This document shows, piece after piece, positions 16,698-25,398 of a stretch of 64,000 bases of DNA. Origin of the DNA: Streptomyces sp. ADI95-17 (GTDB lineage Bacteria > Actinomycetota > Actinomycetes > Streptomycetales > Streptomycetaceae); the NCBI RefSeq assembly GCF_003846175.1, contig NZ_ML123056.1, positions 55,299-119,298 on the forward strand, in the 5' to 3' direction. Each line of letters opens with the position of its first letter. Within the stretch, counting starts at the first letter, position 1. Under the pieces are notes generated by a model. The model was given only the letters and a program-made list of their open reading frames with translations. It ran no database searches and was not told the origin of the DNA. Made by a program: the position numbers and the translations under genes.

Positions 16698-18302
16698 ATG
16701 TCCACAAGAACCACCGGCTCGCGTCCCCGGCTCCGTCTCGCGATCGCACTGCTCGCGGTCGTCCTGCCCGTCGCGGCCTGTTCGGACGAGGGGACCGGCG
16801 TGGGCGGCAAGGGCGACGGCACACCGCGTGACGGCGGCACGCTGCTGGTCGGCAGCGAGGCGGACCCGAGCTGCCTGGACCCGCAGCAGACCGGCCAGGT
16901 CAGCGCGGTGGACATCTCCCGCTCCGTGGTGGACGGGCTCACCTACCAGGACCCGAAGACGGGCAGGATCGTGCCCTGGCTGGCGAAGTCCTTCACCACC
17001 AGCGCGGACGGCAGCGCCTTCACCTTCGTACTGCGCGACGGCGCCACCTTCAGCGACGGCAAGCCCGTCGACGCGGCAGCGGTGAAGACCACCTTCGACA
17101 ACCTGGTGAAACTGCCGGCGAACGGCGCCCCCGGCTACCTGATCGGCTACCAGGGCACCACCGTCACCGACGCGCACCGGCTCACGGTGAAGTTCGACAC
17201 GGCCAACGCCCAGTTCCTCCAGGCGACATCGACCGTCGGCCTGGGCATCCTGTCGCCCGCGACATTCACCGCATCGGCCGCCGACCGCTGCCGCGGCAAG
17301 TTCATCGGCTCCGGCCCGTACGTCCTGGACCACTACACCACCAACCAGGAAGTCGTCCTGAAGAAGCGCAAGGACTACGCCTGGCCGTCCTCCATCGCCA
17401 CGAACAAGGGCGCGGCACACTTCGACGAGGTGAAGTTCTCCTTCATCCCGGAGGGCGGGGCCCGCACCGGCGCCCTCACCTCCGGACAGGTCCAGATCGC
17501 CAAGGCCCTTCTGCCCACCGACGAGGCCCAGTTCAAGGGCAACGGATTCAGGATCCTGTCGGCGCCGGGCCCCGGCCTCGTGCCGCCGCTCTCCCTCAAC
17601 CACAAGGGGATACTCGCCGACTACAAGGTCCGCGCGGCACTGCTCAAGGGCATTGACCGGCAGGGGCTCGTGGACTCCGTCTTCAGCTCCTCCTACAAGC
17701 CCGCCACCAGCGTGCTGTCGTCGGTCACCCCGTACTACAAGGACTTCTCGGACAAGCTGCGCTACGACGCCGAGGGCGCCAGGGCCCTCCTGGACAGCGC
17801 GGGCTGGAAGCCCGGCAAGGACGGCATCCGGGTGAAGAACGGCAGACCGCTCGCCCTCACCTGGCTGATACCCGCGCCGATGCCGCCCGCCGACGAGGCG
17901 GTGCAGCAGCAGCTCCGCAAGATCGGCGTCGATGTGAAGCTGAAGCCCGTCGCACCGCCCGTCTACGTCGAACAGCAGCAGAAGGGGCAGTTCGACCTGA
18001 CCGCCGTCGGTGTGACGCGCGCCGACCCGGACATCCTGCGCAACATCTTCCACAGCAAGGGCGACAACCTCTGGCACCTGCCGGCCGGCAGGCTCGACAC
18101 CTATCTGGAGAAGCAGGTCTCGGCGACCGACGAGAAGTCCCGCCAGACCGCCGTGACCGACGCGGTCGAGTGGATCCTCGACCACGCCGACACCGTTCCG
18201 CTGTACGAGGGTGCCCAGGTCCACGGTGTGGCCGACACGGTGAAGGGCTTCGGACTCGACGCCTCCAACCGGTTCGACCTGCACGACGCCTGGCTCGGCT
18301 GA
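16698..18302 (+). CDS. ABC transporter substrate-binding lipoprotein (family 5)
   Basis: A 534-residue extracytoplasmic solute-binding protein of the peptide/nickel family (SBP_bac_5). A lipoprotein signal peptide is visible: arginine-rich start, hydrophobic LAIALLAVVLPVAAC, lipidated Cys28. Family features include GGTLLVGSEADPSCLDPQ, FTFVLRDGATFSDGKPVDAAAV and the hinge around GSGPYVLDHY. It would capture a peptide or other organic ligand outside the membrane for the permeases encoded next. GAGAGG precedes the ATG; the permease starts 14 bases after the stop. Confidence 0.93.
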   Translation: MSTRTTGSRPRLRLAIALLAVVLPVAACSDEGTGVGGKGDGTPRDGGTLLVGSEADPSCLDPQQTGQVSAVDISRSVVDGLTYQDPKTGRIVPWLAKSFTTSADGSAFTFVLRDGATFSDGKPVDAAAVKTTFDNLVKLPANGAPGYLIGYQGTTVTDAHRLTVKFDTANAQFLQATSTVGLGILSPATFTASAADRCRGKFIGSGPYVLDHYTTNQEVVLKKRKDYAWPSSIATNKGAAHFDEVKFSFIPEGGARTGALTSGQVQIAKALLPTDEAQFKGNGFRILSAPGPGLVPPLSLNHKGILADYKVRAALLKGIDRQGLVDSVFSSSYKPATSVLSSVTPYYKDFSDKLRYDAEGARALLDSAGWKPGKDGIRVKNGRPLALTWLIPAPMPPADEAVQQQLRKIGVDVKLKPVAPPVYVEQQQKGQFDLTAVGVTRADPDILRNIFHSKGDNLWHLPAGRLDTYLEKQVSATDEKSRQTAVTDAVEWILDHADTVPLYEGAQVHGVADTVKGFGLDASNRFDLHDAWLG

Positions 18303-18316
18303 GGGAAGGGGCATCT

Positions 18317-19276
18317 GTGAACACGGCCCTGTACGCGGTCACCCGGACGCTGCGCGCGTTGTTCGTCGTCTGGGCCGCGTTCACGCTCACCTTTGCCGCG
18401 CTGCGTCTGCTGCCCGGCGATCCGGTGGCGCTCATGCTGAGCGGACGCGGCGGCTTCGCCGGACTGACACCCGAACAGATCGCCAGGACACGGGCGGAGC
18501 TCGGCTTCGACCGTCCGCTGATCACCCAGTACGGATCGGCGCTCGCCGACGCGGTACACGGTGACTTCGGGGCGTCCCTCCAGAGCGGGCAGCCGGTCTC
18601 CAGGATGATCGCCGACGCGATTCCGTCCACGCTCCAGATCGGCGGCCTCGCGTTGGTGCTCGCGCTGGTCATCGGCATCCTCATCGGCGTGGCCGCCAAC
18701 CTGACCGCGAGCCCGGTGCTGCGCCAACTCCTGCGGTCCATCCCGTCGTTCGCGGTATCGCTGCCGTCGTTCTGGGTGGGGCTCATCCTGATCCAGCTGC
18801 TGTCCTTCCAGTGGCACCTCTTTCCCTCGCTCGGCAACAGCGGTGTGCAGAGCCTGATCCTTCCCGCCTGCACCATGGCGATCCCGGGGTGCGCACTGGT
18901 CGCGCAGGTGCTGGGCAAGAGCCTGCACACCACCCTTCAGGAGCCGTACGCCGACACCGTGCGGGCCACCGGGGCCGGCAGGGCCCGGCTGCTGTTCGGG
19001 CACGGGCTGCGCAACGCGGCCATCCCGGCCGTGACCGTGGTCGGCCTGCTCGTCGGGTCGCTGATCGGCGGCGCCGTCGTCGTCGAGACGGTGTTCTCGC
19101 GCCCCGGCATGGGCCGCATCACCCAGTCCGCCGTCTCGGCCCAGGACCTGCCCGTCGTCCAGGGTGTCGTGGTCGTCGCCGCCCTCGCCTTCGCGGTGGT
19201 GAATCTGCTGATCGACCTGGTCTACCCGGTGCTCGACCCCAGAATCCGCTCCACGGGGCAGCTGGTGACCACATGA
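18317..19276 (+). CDS. ABC transporter permease (DppB-like)
   Basis: A 319-residue inner-membrane permease with about six transmembrane segments: TM1 ALFVVWAAFTLTFAALRLLPGDP, with the DppB signature LRLLPGDPV, and the EAA-type cytoplasmic loop YADTVRATGAGRARLLFGHGLRNAAIPAVT. It pairs with the following permease to form the channel of a peptide-type importer. The GTG start at 18317 follows GGGAAGGGG; the longer open frame upstream overlaps the lipoprotein gene and is discarded. Its stop overlaps the next ATG (ATGA). Confidence 0.92.
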   Translation: MNTALYAVTRTLRALFVVWAAFTLTFAALRLLPGDPVALMLSGRGGFAGLTPEQIARTRAELGFDRPLITQYGSALADAVHGDFGASLQSGQPVSRMIADAIPSTLQIGGLALVLALVIGILIGVAANLTASPVLRQLLRSIPSFAVSLPSFWVGLILIQLLSFQWHLFPSLGNSGVQSLILPACTMAIPGCALVAQVLGKSLHTTLQEPYADTVRATGAGRARLLFGHGLRNAAIPAVTVVGLLVGSLIGGAVVVETVFSRPGMGRITQSAVSAQDLPVVQGVVVVAALAFAVVNLLIDLVYPVLDPRIRSTGQLVTT

Positions 19277-20196
19277 CGAACCCGACGAAGACCCCCGTCG
19301 CACCGGGGCCGGCGCGGGAGCCCGGACCGGCGCAGGACCAGGACGGGCGGCAGCCCGCCCGGGAACCCGCACGGATCCGGCGCACACTGGGCGCGCCCCT
19401 GCGCTCGCCGGGCGTCACCCTCTCCGTCCTGGTGCTCCTGCTGGTCCTCGGCTGGGCCGTCGTACCCGAGTGGTTCACCGGCCGCAGTCCGCTCACCGGG
19501 ACACCGGGCGAGCGGTTCCGGCCGCCCGGCACCGAACACCTCTTCGGGACCGACCAGCTGGGCCGCGACATCTACGCGCGAGTGGTGCACGGCGCGTCCC
19601 TGTCGCTGCGCGCCACCGTCGCCGCCCTCCTGATCGCACTGGTGGGCGGGGTGGTGCTCGGCCTGGTCGCCGGCTTCTTCGGCCGCTGGGCAGACGCCGC
19701 CATCATGCGGATCGTCGAGATCATGCTGTCGGTGCCGCCGGTGCTGCTGTCGCTCACCATCATCACCGCGCTCGGCTTCGGCACCGGTCAGGTCGCCATC
19801 GCGATCGGTGTGACCAGTGTCGCCGCCTTCGCCCGTGTCATGCGCGCCGAAGTGCTACGGGTGCGGACGGCACCGTATGTCGAGGCGGCGATCCTCTGCG
19901 GCACCCGGTGGTGGCGCATCCTGCCCCGCTACATCCTGCCCGCGGCGATCGGCCCCGTACTCGCCCTGGCCGCCCTCGACTTCGGCCTGGTCGTCCTCGC
20001 CATCTCCAGCCTCAGCTTCCTCGGGTACGGGGAGCCACCGCCGGCCCCCGAGTGGGGAGCGCTGGTCGCCGAAGGCCGTAACTACCTGGCCACATCCTGG
20101 TGGCTGACCACCCTGCCCAGTCTCACCGTGACCGTCGTCGTACTCGCCGCCAACCGGCTCTCGCGGGTGCTGGAAGCAGAAGGGAGAAACCGGTGA
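19273..20196 (+). CDS. ABC transporter permease (DppC-like)
   Basis: A 307-residue permease with a Pro/Gln-rich cytoplasmic N-terminus, TM1 at VTLSVLVLLLVLGWAVVPEWF, the DppC signature HLFGTDQLGRDIYARVVHGA and the EAA loop YVEAAILCGTRWWRILPRYILPAAIGP. It forms the second half of the peptide-type channel. Start and stop both overlap neighbours by four bases, so the transporter genes are translationally coupled. Confidence 0.92.
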   Translation: MTNPTKTPVAPGPAREPGPAQDQDGRQPAREPARIRRTLGAPLRSPGVTLSVLVLLLVLGWAVVPEWFTGRSPLTGTPGERFRPPGTEHLFGTDQLGRDIYARVVHGASLSLRATVAALLIALVGGVVLGLVAGFFGRWADAAIMRIVEIMLSVPPVLLSLTIITALGFGTGQVAIAIGVTSVAAFARVMRAEVLRVRTAPYVEAAILCGTRWWRILPRYILPAAIGPVLALAALDFGLVVLAISSLSFLGYGEPPPAPEWGALVAEGRNYLATSWWLTTLPSLTVTVVVLAANRLSRVLEAEGRNR

Positions 20197-21941
20197 ACGT
20201 GGTGAATCCGGCTCCCGGCACAGCGTCGCCGGCCGAACGGACCGGCACCCCGCTGCTGGCCGTCCGGGGCCTGCGGATCGGCTACCGCACCTCCGACGGC
20301 ACCCACATCGCCGTCGACGGCCTCGACCTGACGGCCGCCGCAGGCCAGATCACCGCCGTCGTCGGCGAATCGGGCTCGGGAAAGAGCAGCACGGCCCACG
20401 CGCTGATCGGACTGCTGCCCGCAGGCGGCAGTGTCCTGGGCGGCTCGGTCCGCCTCCAGGGCGAGGAGCTGACCGGACTCGGCGAGCGCGCCTGGCGGGA
20501 GGTGCGAGGGCGTCGCGTCGGACTGATCCCGCAGGATCCCGGCCTCTCCCTCGACCCCGTCAAGCCGGTCGGCGGCCAGGTCGCCGAGGTGCTCCGGGTG
20601 CACGGTCTGGCAACCCGCAGGGACGCCACGGCCCGAGCCGTCGACCTGCTGGCCGAGGCCGGGCTGCCCGACCCGGCGCAACGGGCCCGCCAGTACCCGC
20701 ACGAACTGTCCGGAGGCATGCGACAGCGCGTCCTCATCGCCATCGCCACGGCCGCCCGGCCGCGTCTGCTGGTGGCCGACGAACCCACGTCGGCACTCGA
20801 CGTCACGGTGCAGCGGCAGATCCTCGACCACCTGCAGGGCGTCGTGACCACCACCGGTACCGCGATGCTCCTGGTCACCCACGATCTCGCGGTGGTGGCC
20901 GACCGCGCCCAGCACGTGGTGGTGATGTCGCAGGCCCGCGTGGTGGAAGCGGGCCCCGCCGAGCAGGTGCTCACCGATCCCCAGCACCCCTATACGCGCA
21001 GGCTGCTGGCCGACGCACCCACCATCACCGCGCGGGCACCGCGCCGCGACCGCACCGACAACACCGAGCCGCCGGACGCGCCACACGACTCCACGTCCCC
21101 GGAGGCAACGGGTGCCACGGCGGCCCCGCTGCTCCGGGTGACCGGGCTGACCCGCGCCTTCCCCGTCCGGGGCGCCGGCCTGTCCCGGCGCCGCTCGCGC
21201 ACGGCCGTCGACGGTGTCGGATTCGAGCTGGACAGAGGCGAAACACTGGGCCTCGTCGGCGAGTCCGGATCCGGCAAGTCGACCACCGCGCGCCTGATCC
21301 TCGGCCTGGAACGGGCCGACAGCGGCGCGGTCCTGCTGGACGGCGCCGACGTCACCACCGTACGGGGCGCCGCCCGCCGCGCCCTGCACCGCCGCATCCA
21401 GTTCGTCTACCAGAACCCCTACGCCTCGCTGAACCCCCGCTTCACCGTCGAGGAGCTGCTCACCGAGCCGCTGCGCAACCACCGCATCGGCGCCAAGGAG
21501 CAATGGGGCGCGACCGTGCGGCGACTCCTGGCCGATGTGGCACTGCCCGCGGGAACCGAGCGCCGCAAGGCGGCCGAACTCTCCGGCGGGCAGCGCCAAC
21601 GGGTCGCCATCGCCCGCGCGCTGGCTCTCGGACCCGAACTCCTGGTGTGCGACGAGCCGGTCTCCGCACTCGACGTCACCGTCCAGGCCCGCATCCTGGA
21701 GCTGCTCATCGACCTCCAGGAGCGGCACGGCCTGAGCTATCTCTTCATCTCCCACGACCTGGCGGTCGTCGCCCAGGTCAGCGACCGGATCGCCGTCATG
21801 CGCGACGGCCGGATCGTGGAGAGCGGCCCAGCCGACGAGCTGCTGCGTTCACCGAGCCACCCCTACACCAAGGAACTGCTGGCCGCCGTCCCCGGCGACC
21901 GGCGCATCAACAGCGCAACGGAGGACACCTCATGGAGCTAG
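20193..21941 (+). CDS. ABC transporter ATP-binding protein, fused DppD-DppF
   Basis: A 582-residue protein with two complete ATPase domains. Domain 1 has Walker A GESGSGKSS (near residue 62), signature LSGGMRQRV and Walker B LLVADEPTSALD. Domain 2 has Walker A GESGSGKST (near 355), signature LSGGQRQRV and Walker B LLVCDEPVSALD. An oligopeptide-transporter C-terminal region follows each (HPYTRRLLADAP, HPYTKELLAAVP). The fusion replaces separate DppD and DppF subunits and powers import by the two permeases. GTG 20193 overlaps the previous stop; the last ten bases overlap the next gene. Confidence 0.94.
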   Translation: MNVVNPAPGTASPAERTGTPLLAVRGLRIGYRTSDGTHIAVDGLDLTAAAGQITAVVGESGSGKSSTAHALIGLLPAGGSVLGGSVRLQGEELTGLGERAWREVRGRRVGLIPQDPGLSLDPVKPVGGQVAEVLRVHGLATRRDATARAVDLLAEAGLPDPAQRARQYPHELSGGMRQRVLIAIATAARPRLLVADEPTSALDVTVQRQILDHLQGVVTTTGTAMLLVTHDLAVVADRAQHVVVMSQARVVEAGPAEQVLTDPQHPYTRRLLADAPTITARAPRRDRTDNTEPPDAPHDSTSPEATGATAAPLLRVTGLTRAFPVRGAGLSRRRSRTAVDGVGFELDRGETLGLVGESGSGKSTTARLILGLERADSGAVLLDGADVTTVRGAARRALHRRIQFVYQNPYASLNPRFTVEELLTEPLRNHRIGAKEQWGATVRRLLADVALPAGTERRKAAELSGGQRQRVAIARALALGPELLVCDEPVSALDVTVQARILELLIDLQERHGLSYLFISHDLAVVAQVSDRIAVMRDGRIVESGPADELLRSPSHPYTKELLAAVPGDRRINSATEDTSWS

Positions 21942-22984
21942 GGCTCATCACTTTCGGCAGCCTTCTCCCCGACCCGCTCACGGGCGAGGCCCTCACCCAG
22001 CAGCAGCGGCTGCGGGACGTGGTGCGCGCCGCTTCCGAGGCGGAGGAGGCCGGCTTCGCCTGGTACACCATCGGGGAACACCACTTCGGCGAGCGGGATG
22101 TGATCCCCTCGCCCGCACCGGTGCTGGCAGCGATAGCCGAGCACACGTCGACGATCCGGCTCGCCACCGGCACCACACTCGTGGCCAACCGTGACCCGGT
22201 CCTGGTCGCCGAGGACTACGCCCTGGTCGATCTGTTGTCCGGCGGCCGGCTGGAACTCATGGCGGGCGGCTCCTTCTTCCCCGAGCCGTACGCGGTGTTC
22301 GACCAGGATCCGGAGACGAAAGCGGCGCGCAAGCGCGAGAACACCGAGCTGCTGCTGCGGCTGTGGACCGAGGAGCGCGTCACCTGGCAGGGCGAGTTCC
22401 GGCCGCCGCTGAACGAAGTCACCGTTCAGCCCCGGCCGCTCCAGTCCCGTCCGCCGTTCTGGATCAGCGGCGGCGTCGGGCCGGAGTCCGTGCATCTCGC
22501 CGTCGACCACGGACTGCCACTGGTGGTGGGCACCACCGCCCGCGAGCCGGGCGTGTTCGCGCCGGTCTTCGACTCCTACCGCACCCTGTGGAGCGAGAGC
22601 GGGCGCACCGACCCGCCCGGCAGGCTGGGCGCTGCCAGCCATGTCTTCGTCGCCGAGTCGTCCCAGCGGGCACGCTCGTTGTGGGCCTCGTACATGAACA
22701 ACTATCTGACCGTGAAGAAGCCCGGCAACACACACTTCTCCACTCCGCCGGACTTCGACACGTACATCGGTCCCAACGGGCCCGCGATCTGCGGCAGCCC
22801 CGCCGAGGTCGTCGACAAGCTGGGCCGGCTGCACGAGCTGTGGGGCCACGATCTGCATCTGCTCGCCATCGACGTGGGCGGCATCCCCTACGCGCAGGTG
22901 CGGGCGGCCACCGAGATCACCGCCGCCGAAGTGCTGCCCCAGATCGCGGGACTCGGATCGGGAACGGTGGCAGCCGGTGCCTGA
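21932..22984 (+). CDS. LLM-class flavin-dependent oxidoreductase (bacterial luciferase-like)
   Basis: A 350-residue luciferase-like monooxygenase. It has GEHHFGERDVIPSPAPVLAAIAEHTSTIRLATGTTLVANRDPVLVAEDYALVDLLSGGRLEL, the classic FMN-dependent LLM core, and a C-terminal segment AEITAAEVLPQIAGL. It differs from the F420-like protein at 15690. The family oxygenates small organic or sulfur compounds with reduced FMN and O2. ATG 21932 overlaps the ATPase gene by ten bases, so it is part of the transporter operon; a substrate brought in by that importer is the natural guess. Confidence 0.86.
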   Translation: MELGLITFGSLLPDPLTGEALTQQQRLRDVVRAASEAEEAGFAWYTIGEHHFGERDVIPSPAPVLAAIAEHTSTIRLATGTTLVANRDPVLVAEDYALVDLLSGGRLELMAGGSFFPEPYAVFDQDPETKAARKRENTELLLRLWTEERVTWQGEFRPPLNEVTVQPRPLQSRPPFWISGGVGPESVHLAVDHGLPLVVGTTAREPGVFAPVFDSYRTLWSESGRTDPPGRLGAASHVFVAESSQRARSLWASYMNNYLTVKKPGNTHFSTPPDFDTYIGPNGPAICGSPAEVVDKLGRLHELWGHDLHLLAIDVGGIPYAQVRAATEITAAEVLPQIAGLGSGTVAAGA

Positions 22985-23831
22985 CAAGAACATGCGCGGA
23001 CTCGCCCTGCCGCCCGTGGTCGACGCCGCCTGGGTGCGTGAACACCGCGAAAGCCTCGTGCTTGTCGATGTGCGCTGGTTCCTGGACGGCCGCAGTGGCC
23101 ACGAGGCCTATCTCGCCGGACATCTGCCCGGTGCGGTCTGGGCCGACGTCGACACCGTCCTGTCCGCGCCGCCCGACGAGACCGAAGGGCGGCACCCGCT
23201 GCCCGACCCGGCCGACTTCGCGCGGGCGCTCGGCGCGCTCGGCATCGGGGACGGCACGGCGGTGGTGGCCTACGACGCCGACGGCGGCCCGTACGCGGCC
23301 CGGCTGGTGTGGCTGCTGCGCCGTACCGGCAGGTCCGCCGCCCTCCTCGACGGCGGTCTGTCCGGCTGGCCCCATGGCACGGAGACCGGTGCTGTGACGC
23401 TCCCCGAGGCGTGGCTGACCCCGGTCGAGTGGCCCACGGAGGTCCTGCGGAGCGCCGACGAGGTCGCGGCGGGCGACGCCGTCGTCCTGGACGCCCGCGC
23501 CGCCGACCGGTATTCGGGCGAGACCGTACTGCCGACGGACATCCGCTCCGGCCACATCCCCGGCGCCCGCAGCGCCCCGTGGAGCGCCAACCTCACGGCG
23601 GACGGGACGTTCGCCACGCCCGCGCAACTGAGGGAACGTTACGAGGAGTTGGGAGTGCGCGAGGGGGTGGAGGTCGTCGTCTACTGCGGTAGCGGGGTCA
23701 CCGCCTGCCACGACCTGCTGGCGCTCGAACACGCCGGAATCACCGGCGCCGCCCTCTACCCGGGCTCCTGGTCCGCCTGGTCGGCGGACCTCTCCCGGCC
23801 GGTGGCGACGGGACAGGAGCCCGGACAGTAG
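22977..23831 (+). CDS. Sulfurtransferase with two rhodanese domains
   Basis: A 284-residue thiosulfate/3-mercaptopyruvate sulfurtransferase (SseA type). The N-terminal inactive rhodanese domain covers about 10-130 (LVLVDVRWFLDGRSGHEAYLAGHLPGAVWADVD). The C-terminal catalytic domain has RSGHIPGARSAPWSANL and the active-site loop YCGSGVTACH with the persulfide-forming Cys. It moves sulfane sulfur to an acceptor. GTG 22977 overlaps the LLM gene by eight bases. A sulfurtransferase beside LLM oxygenases and an importer hints at sulfur-compound use. Confidence 0.9.
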   Translation: MPDKNMRGLALPPVVDAAWVREHRESLVLVDVRWFLDGRSGHEAYLAGHLPGAVWADVDTVLSAPPDETEGRHPLPDPADFARALGALGIGDGTAVVAYDADGGPYAARLVWLLRRTGRSAALLDGGLSGWPHGTETGAVTLPEAWLTPVEWPTEVLRSADEVAAGDAVVLDARAADRYSGETVLPTDIRSGHIPGARSAPWSANLTADGTFATPAQLRERYEELGVREGVEVVVYCGSGVTACHDLLALEHAGITGAALYPGSWSAWSADLSRPVATGQEPGQ

Positions 23832-23841
23832 GCGGCGGGGA

Positions 23842-25386
23842 TCACCAGCCGGTGCCGAACCGGGCCATCGGCTCGATCAGTTCACTCTCCTCGTACGCGA
23901 GGTGCGACAGAAGAGTGTCCGTGAGCAGGTCCATGGCCGCCCGCAGCCCGTCCCGGCCCGACTCGTCGCCCGCGAAGGCGACGAGTTCGCGGTCGATCCG
24001 CTCGATCACGCCCTGTATGGCGTGATGCTCCTCGGTGAGCCGGTCGAGCACCGGGCCAAGACGCGGATCGGAATCGCGTAGGTACGGGAAGAGATCCTGG
24101 TCCTCCCGGGTGTGGTGCAGGGTGGTCACCCGGCAGTACGAGGCGCAGTAGGCGCCGAGCGTCCAGATGTTCTGACGCAAGCTCAGTTTCTGGATCTCGG
24201 ACCGGGCCCCGCCCGGATCGCGGGTGTCGGCCAGCACCTCCCGTACCACCTCGCCGAGCCGGTCGAGATCGGCGCGGAGCTGGTCGTGCGCTGCGACCAG
24301 GTTGCGGGCCGGCTCCTGTTCGCGGTGCGGGTAGCGTCGGCCGGGGTCGGCGGGCGGTCCGGTGGGGCGGGTCGACTCGTCCCACAGCCGTTCGGTGGAC
24401 CGGCGCACACCGGGGTCCGGTGTGGGCCGTACGGAGAGAAGGTCCCCGGAGGTGGCGTCCGCCGCCCGGATCCTGGCCGGCGGTCGGTTCTGCGGGTCCG
24501 GAAGATCTGCCGTACGGCCGCGTCCGGCGGCCACCAGCTCACGGGTGGCGGGCGCCACCTCCTCGGCGAAGACCTGGATCAGGGCCGGTTGCTGCACGGG
24601 CAGGAGGAACGCGCTCGTCCCGTGCTCCAGGGCGAGCGCCGCCAGCTGCTCGGGCCATGCGTCCGGCGCTCCCCGGGGGAAGCCGCCCGGCCCCGGCGAG
24701 AGGTTGTACAGCCGGCGCACCGCCGCCGGGGCGCGGCCCGCCGAGGCCGCGGACTCGTCGACGATGCGATGCCCGGCAGCGAGGCGGTCCGGTGGTACGT
24801 GCGGGGCGCTGGGCAGCCAGCCGTCGGCCGTCTCCCCGACCAGCTTCAGCATCCGGGGACCGACGGCGCCGACCCAGATCCCGATGGGGTGCGCGGGGGC
24901 GGGGCCGGGGGCGGCGCCGTCGAGACCGTAATGCTTGCCGTCGATGTGGACATGGCGGTCCGAGGTCCACAGCCCCCGGATGACCTCGATGGCCTCGCGG
25001 GTCGCACGGAGTGCCTCACCGGGGCTGCGGCGCGGCCCGCCGTCGGCTGCGATGGCCTCCCAGTACGACCCGGCGCCCAGGCCCAGTTCGACTCGGCCGT
25101 CGCTGAGCAGGTCCAGGCCGGCGGCGGTACGCGCCAGCATGGCCGGTGGTCGTAGCGGGAGGTTCGCGACATTGGGGAAGACCCGTACCCGGGTGGTGGA
25201 CGCTGCGATGACCGCCAGCACCGTCCAGGCGTCGAGCAGGTCCGGCCGGTACGGATGGTCCGGCACGCTCACCAGATCGAGACCGGAGCGGTCGGCGACC
25301 CGGGCCAGGGCCACCGCGTCGGCGCTGTGTCCCGCGGCCGGCACCAGGACCGTGCCGAAGAGGAGGTCGTGTCCGTAGTCAGGCAT
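23842..25386 (-). CDS. LLM F420/flavin oxidoreductase fused to a hemerythrin-like domain
   Basis: A 514-residue two-part protein. Residues about 1-300 form an LLM TIM barrel (LVSVPDHPYRPDLLDAWTVLAVIAASTTRVRVFPNVANLPLRPP, VELGLGAGSYWEAI), related to the gene at 15690. A Pro/Arg-rich linker follows. Residues about 360-510 form a hemerythrin HHE four-helix bundle with the iron-ligand pattern: HDQLRADL, TTLHHTREDQDLFPYL, EEHHAIQGVIERID and LLSHLAYEESELIEPM. Hemerythrin domains bind a di-iron centre that senses or carries O2 or reacts with NO or peroxide. The gene faces the transporter operon, ten bases from the rhodanese stop. Confidence 0.86.
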   Translation of the reverse strand: MPDYGHDLLFGTVLVPAAGHSADAVALARVADRSGLDLVSVPDHPYRPDLLDAWTVLAVIAASTTRVRVFPNVANLPLRPPAMLARTAAGLDLLSDGRVELGLGAGSYWEAIAADGGPRRSPGEALRATREAIEVIRGLWTSDRHVHIDGKHYGLDGAAPGPAPAHPIGIWVGAVGPRMLKLVGETADGWLPSAPHVPPDRLAAGHRIVDESAASAGRAPAAVRRLYNLSPGPGGFPRGAPDAWPEQLAALALEHGTSAFLLPVQQPALIQVFAEEVAPATRELVAAGRGRTADLPDPQNRPPARIRAADATSGDLLSVRPTPDPGVRRSTERLWDESTRPTGPPADPGRRYPHREQEPARNLVAAHDQLRADLDRLGEVVREVLADTRDPGGARSEIQKLSLRQNIWTLGAYCASYCRVTTLHHTREDQDLFPYLRDSDPRLGPVLDRLTEEHHAIQGVIERIDRELVAFAGDESGRDGLRAAMDLLTDTLLSHLAYEESELIEPMARFGTGW

Positions 25387-25398
25387 GTGAGCGAACTC

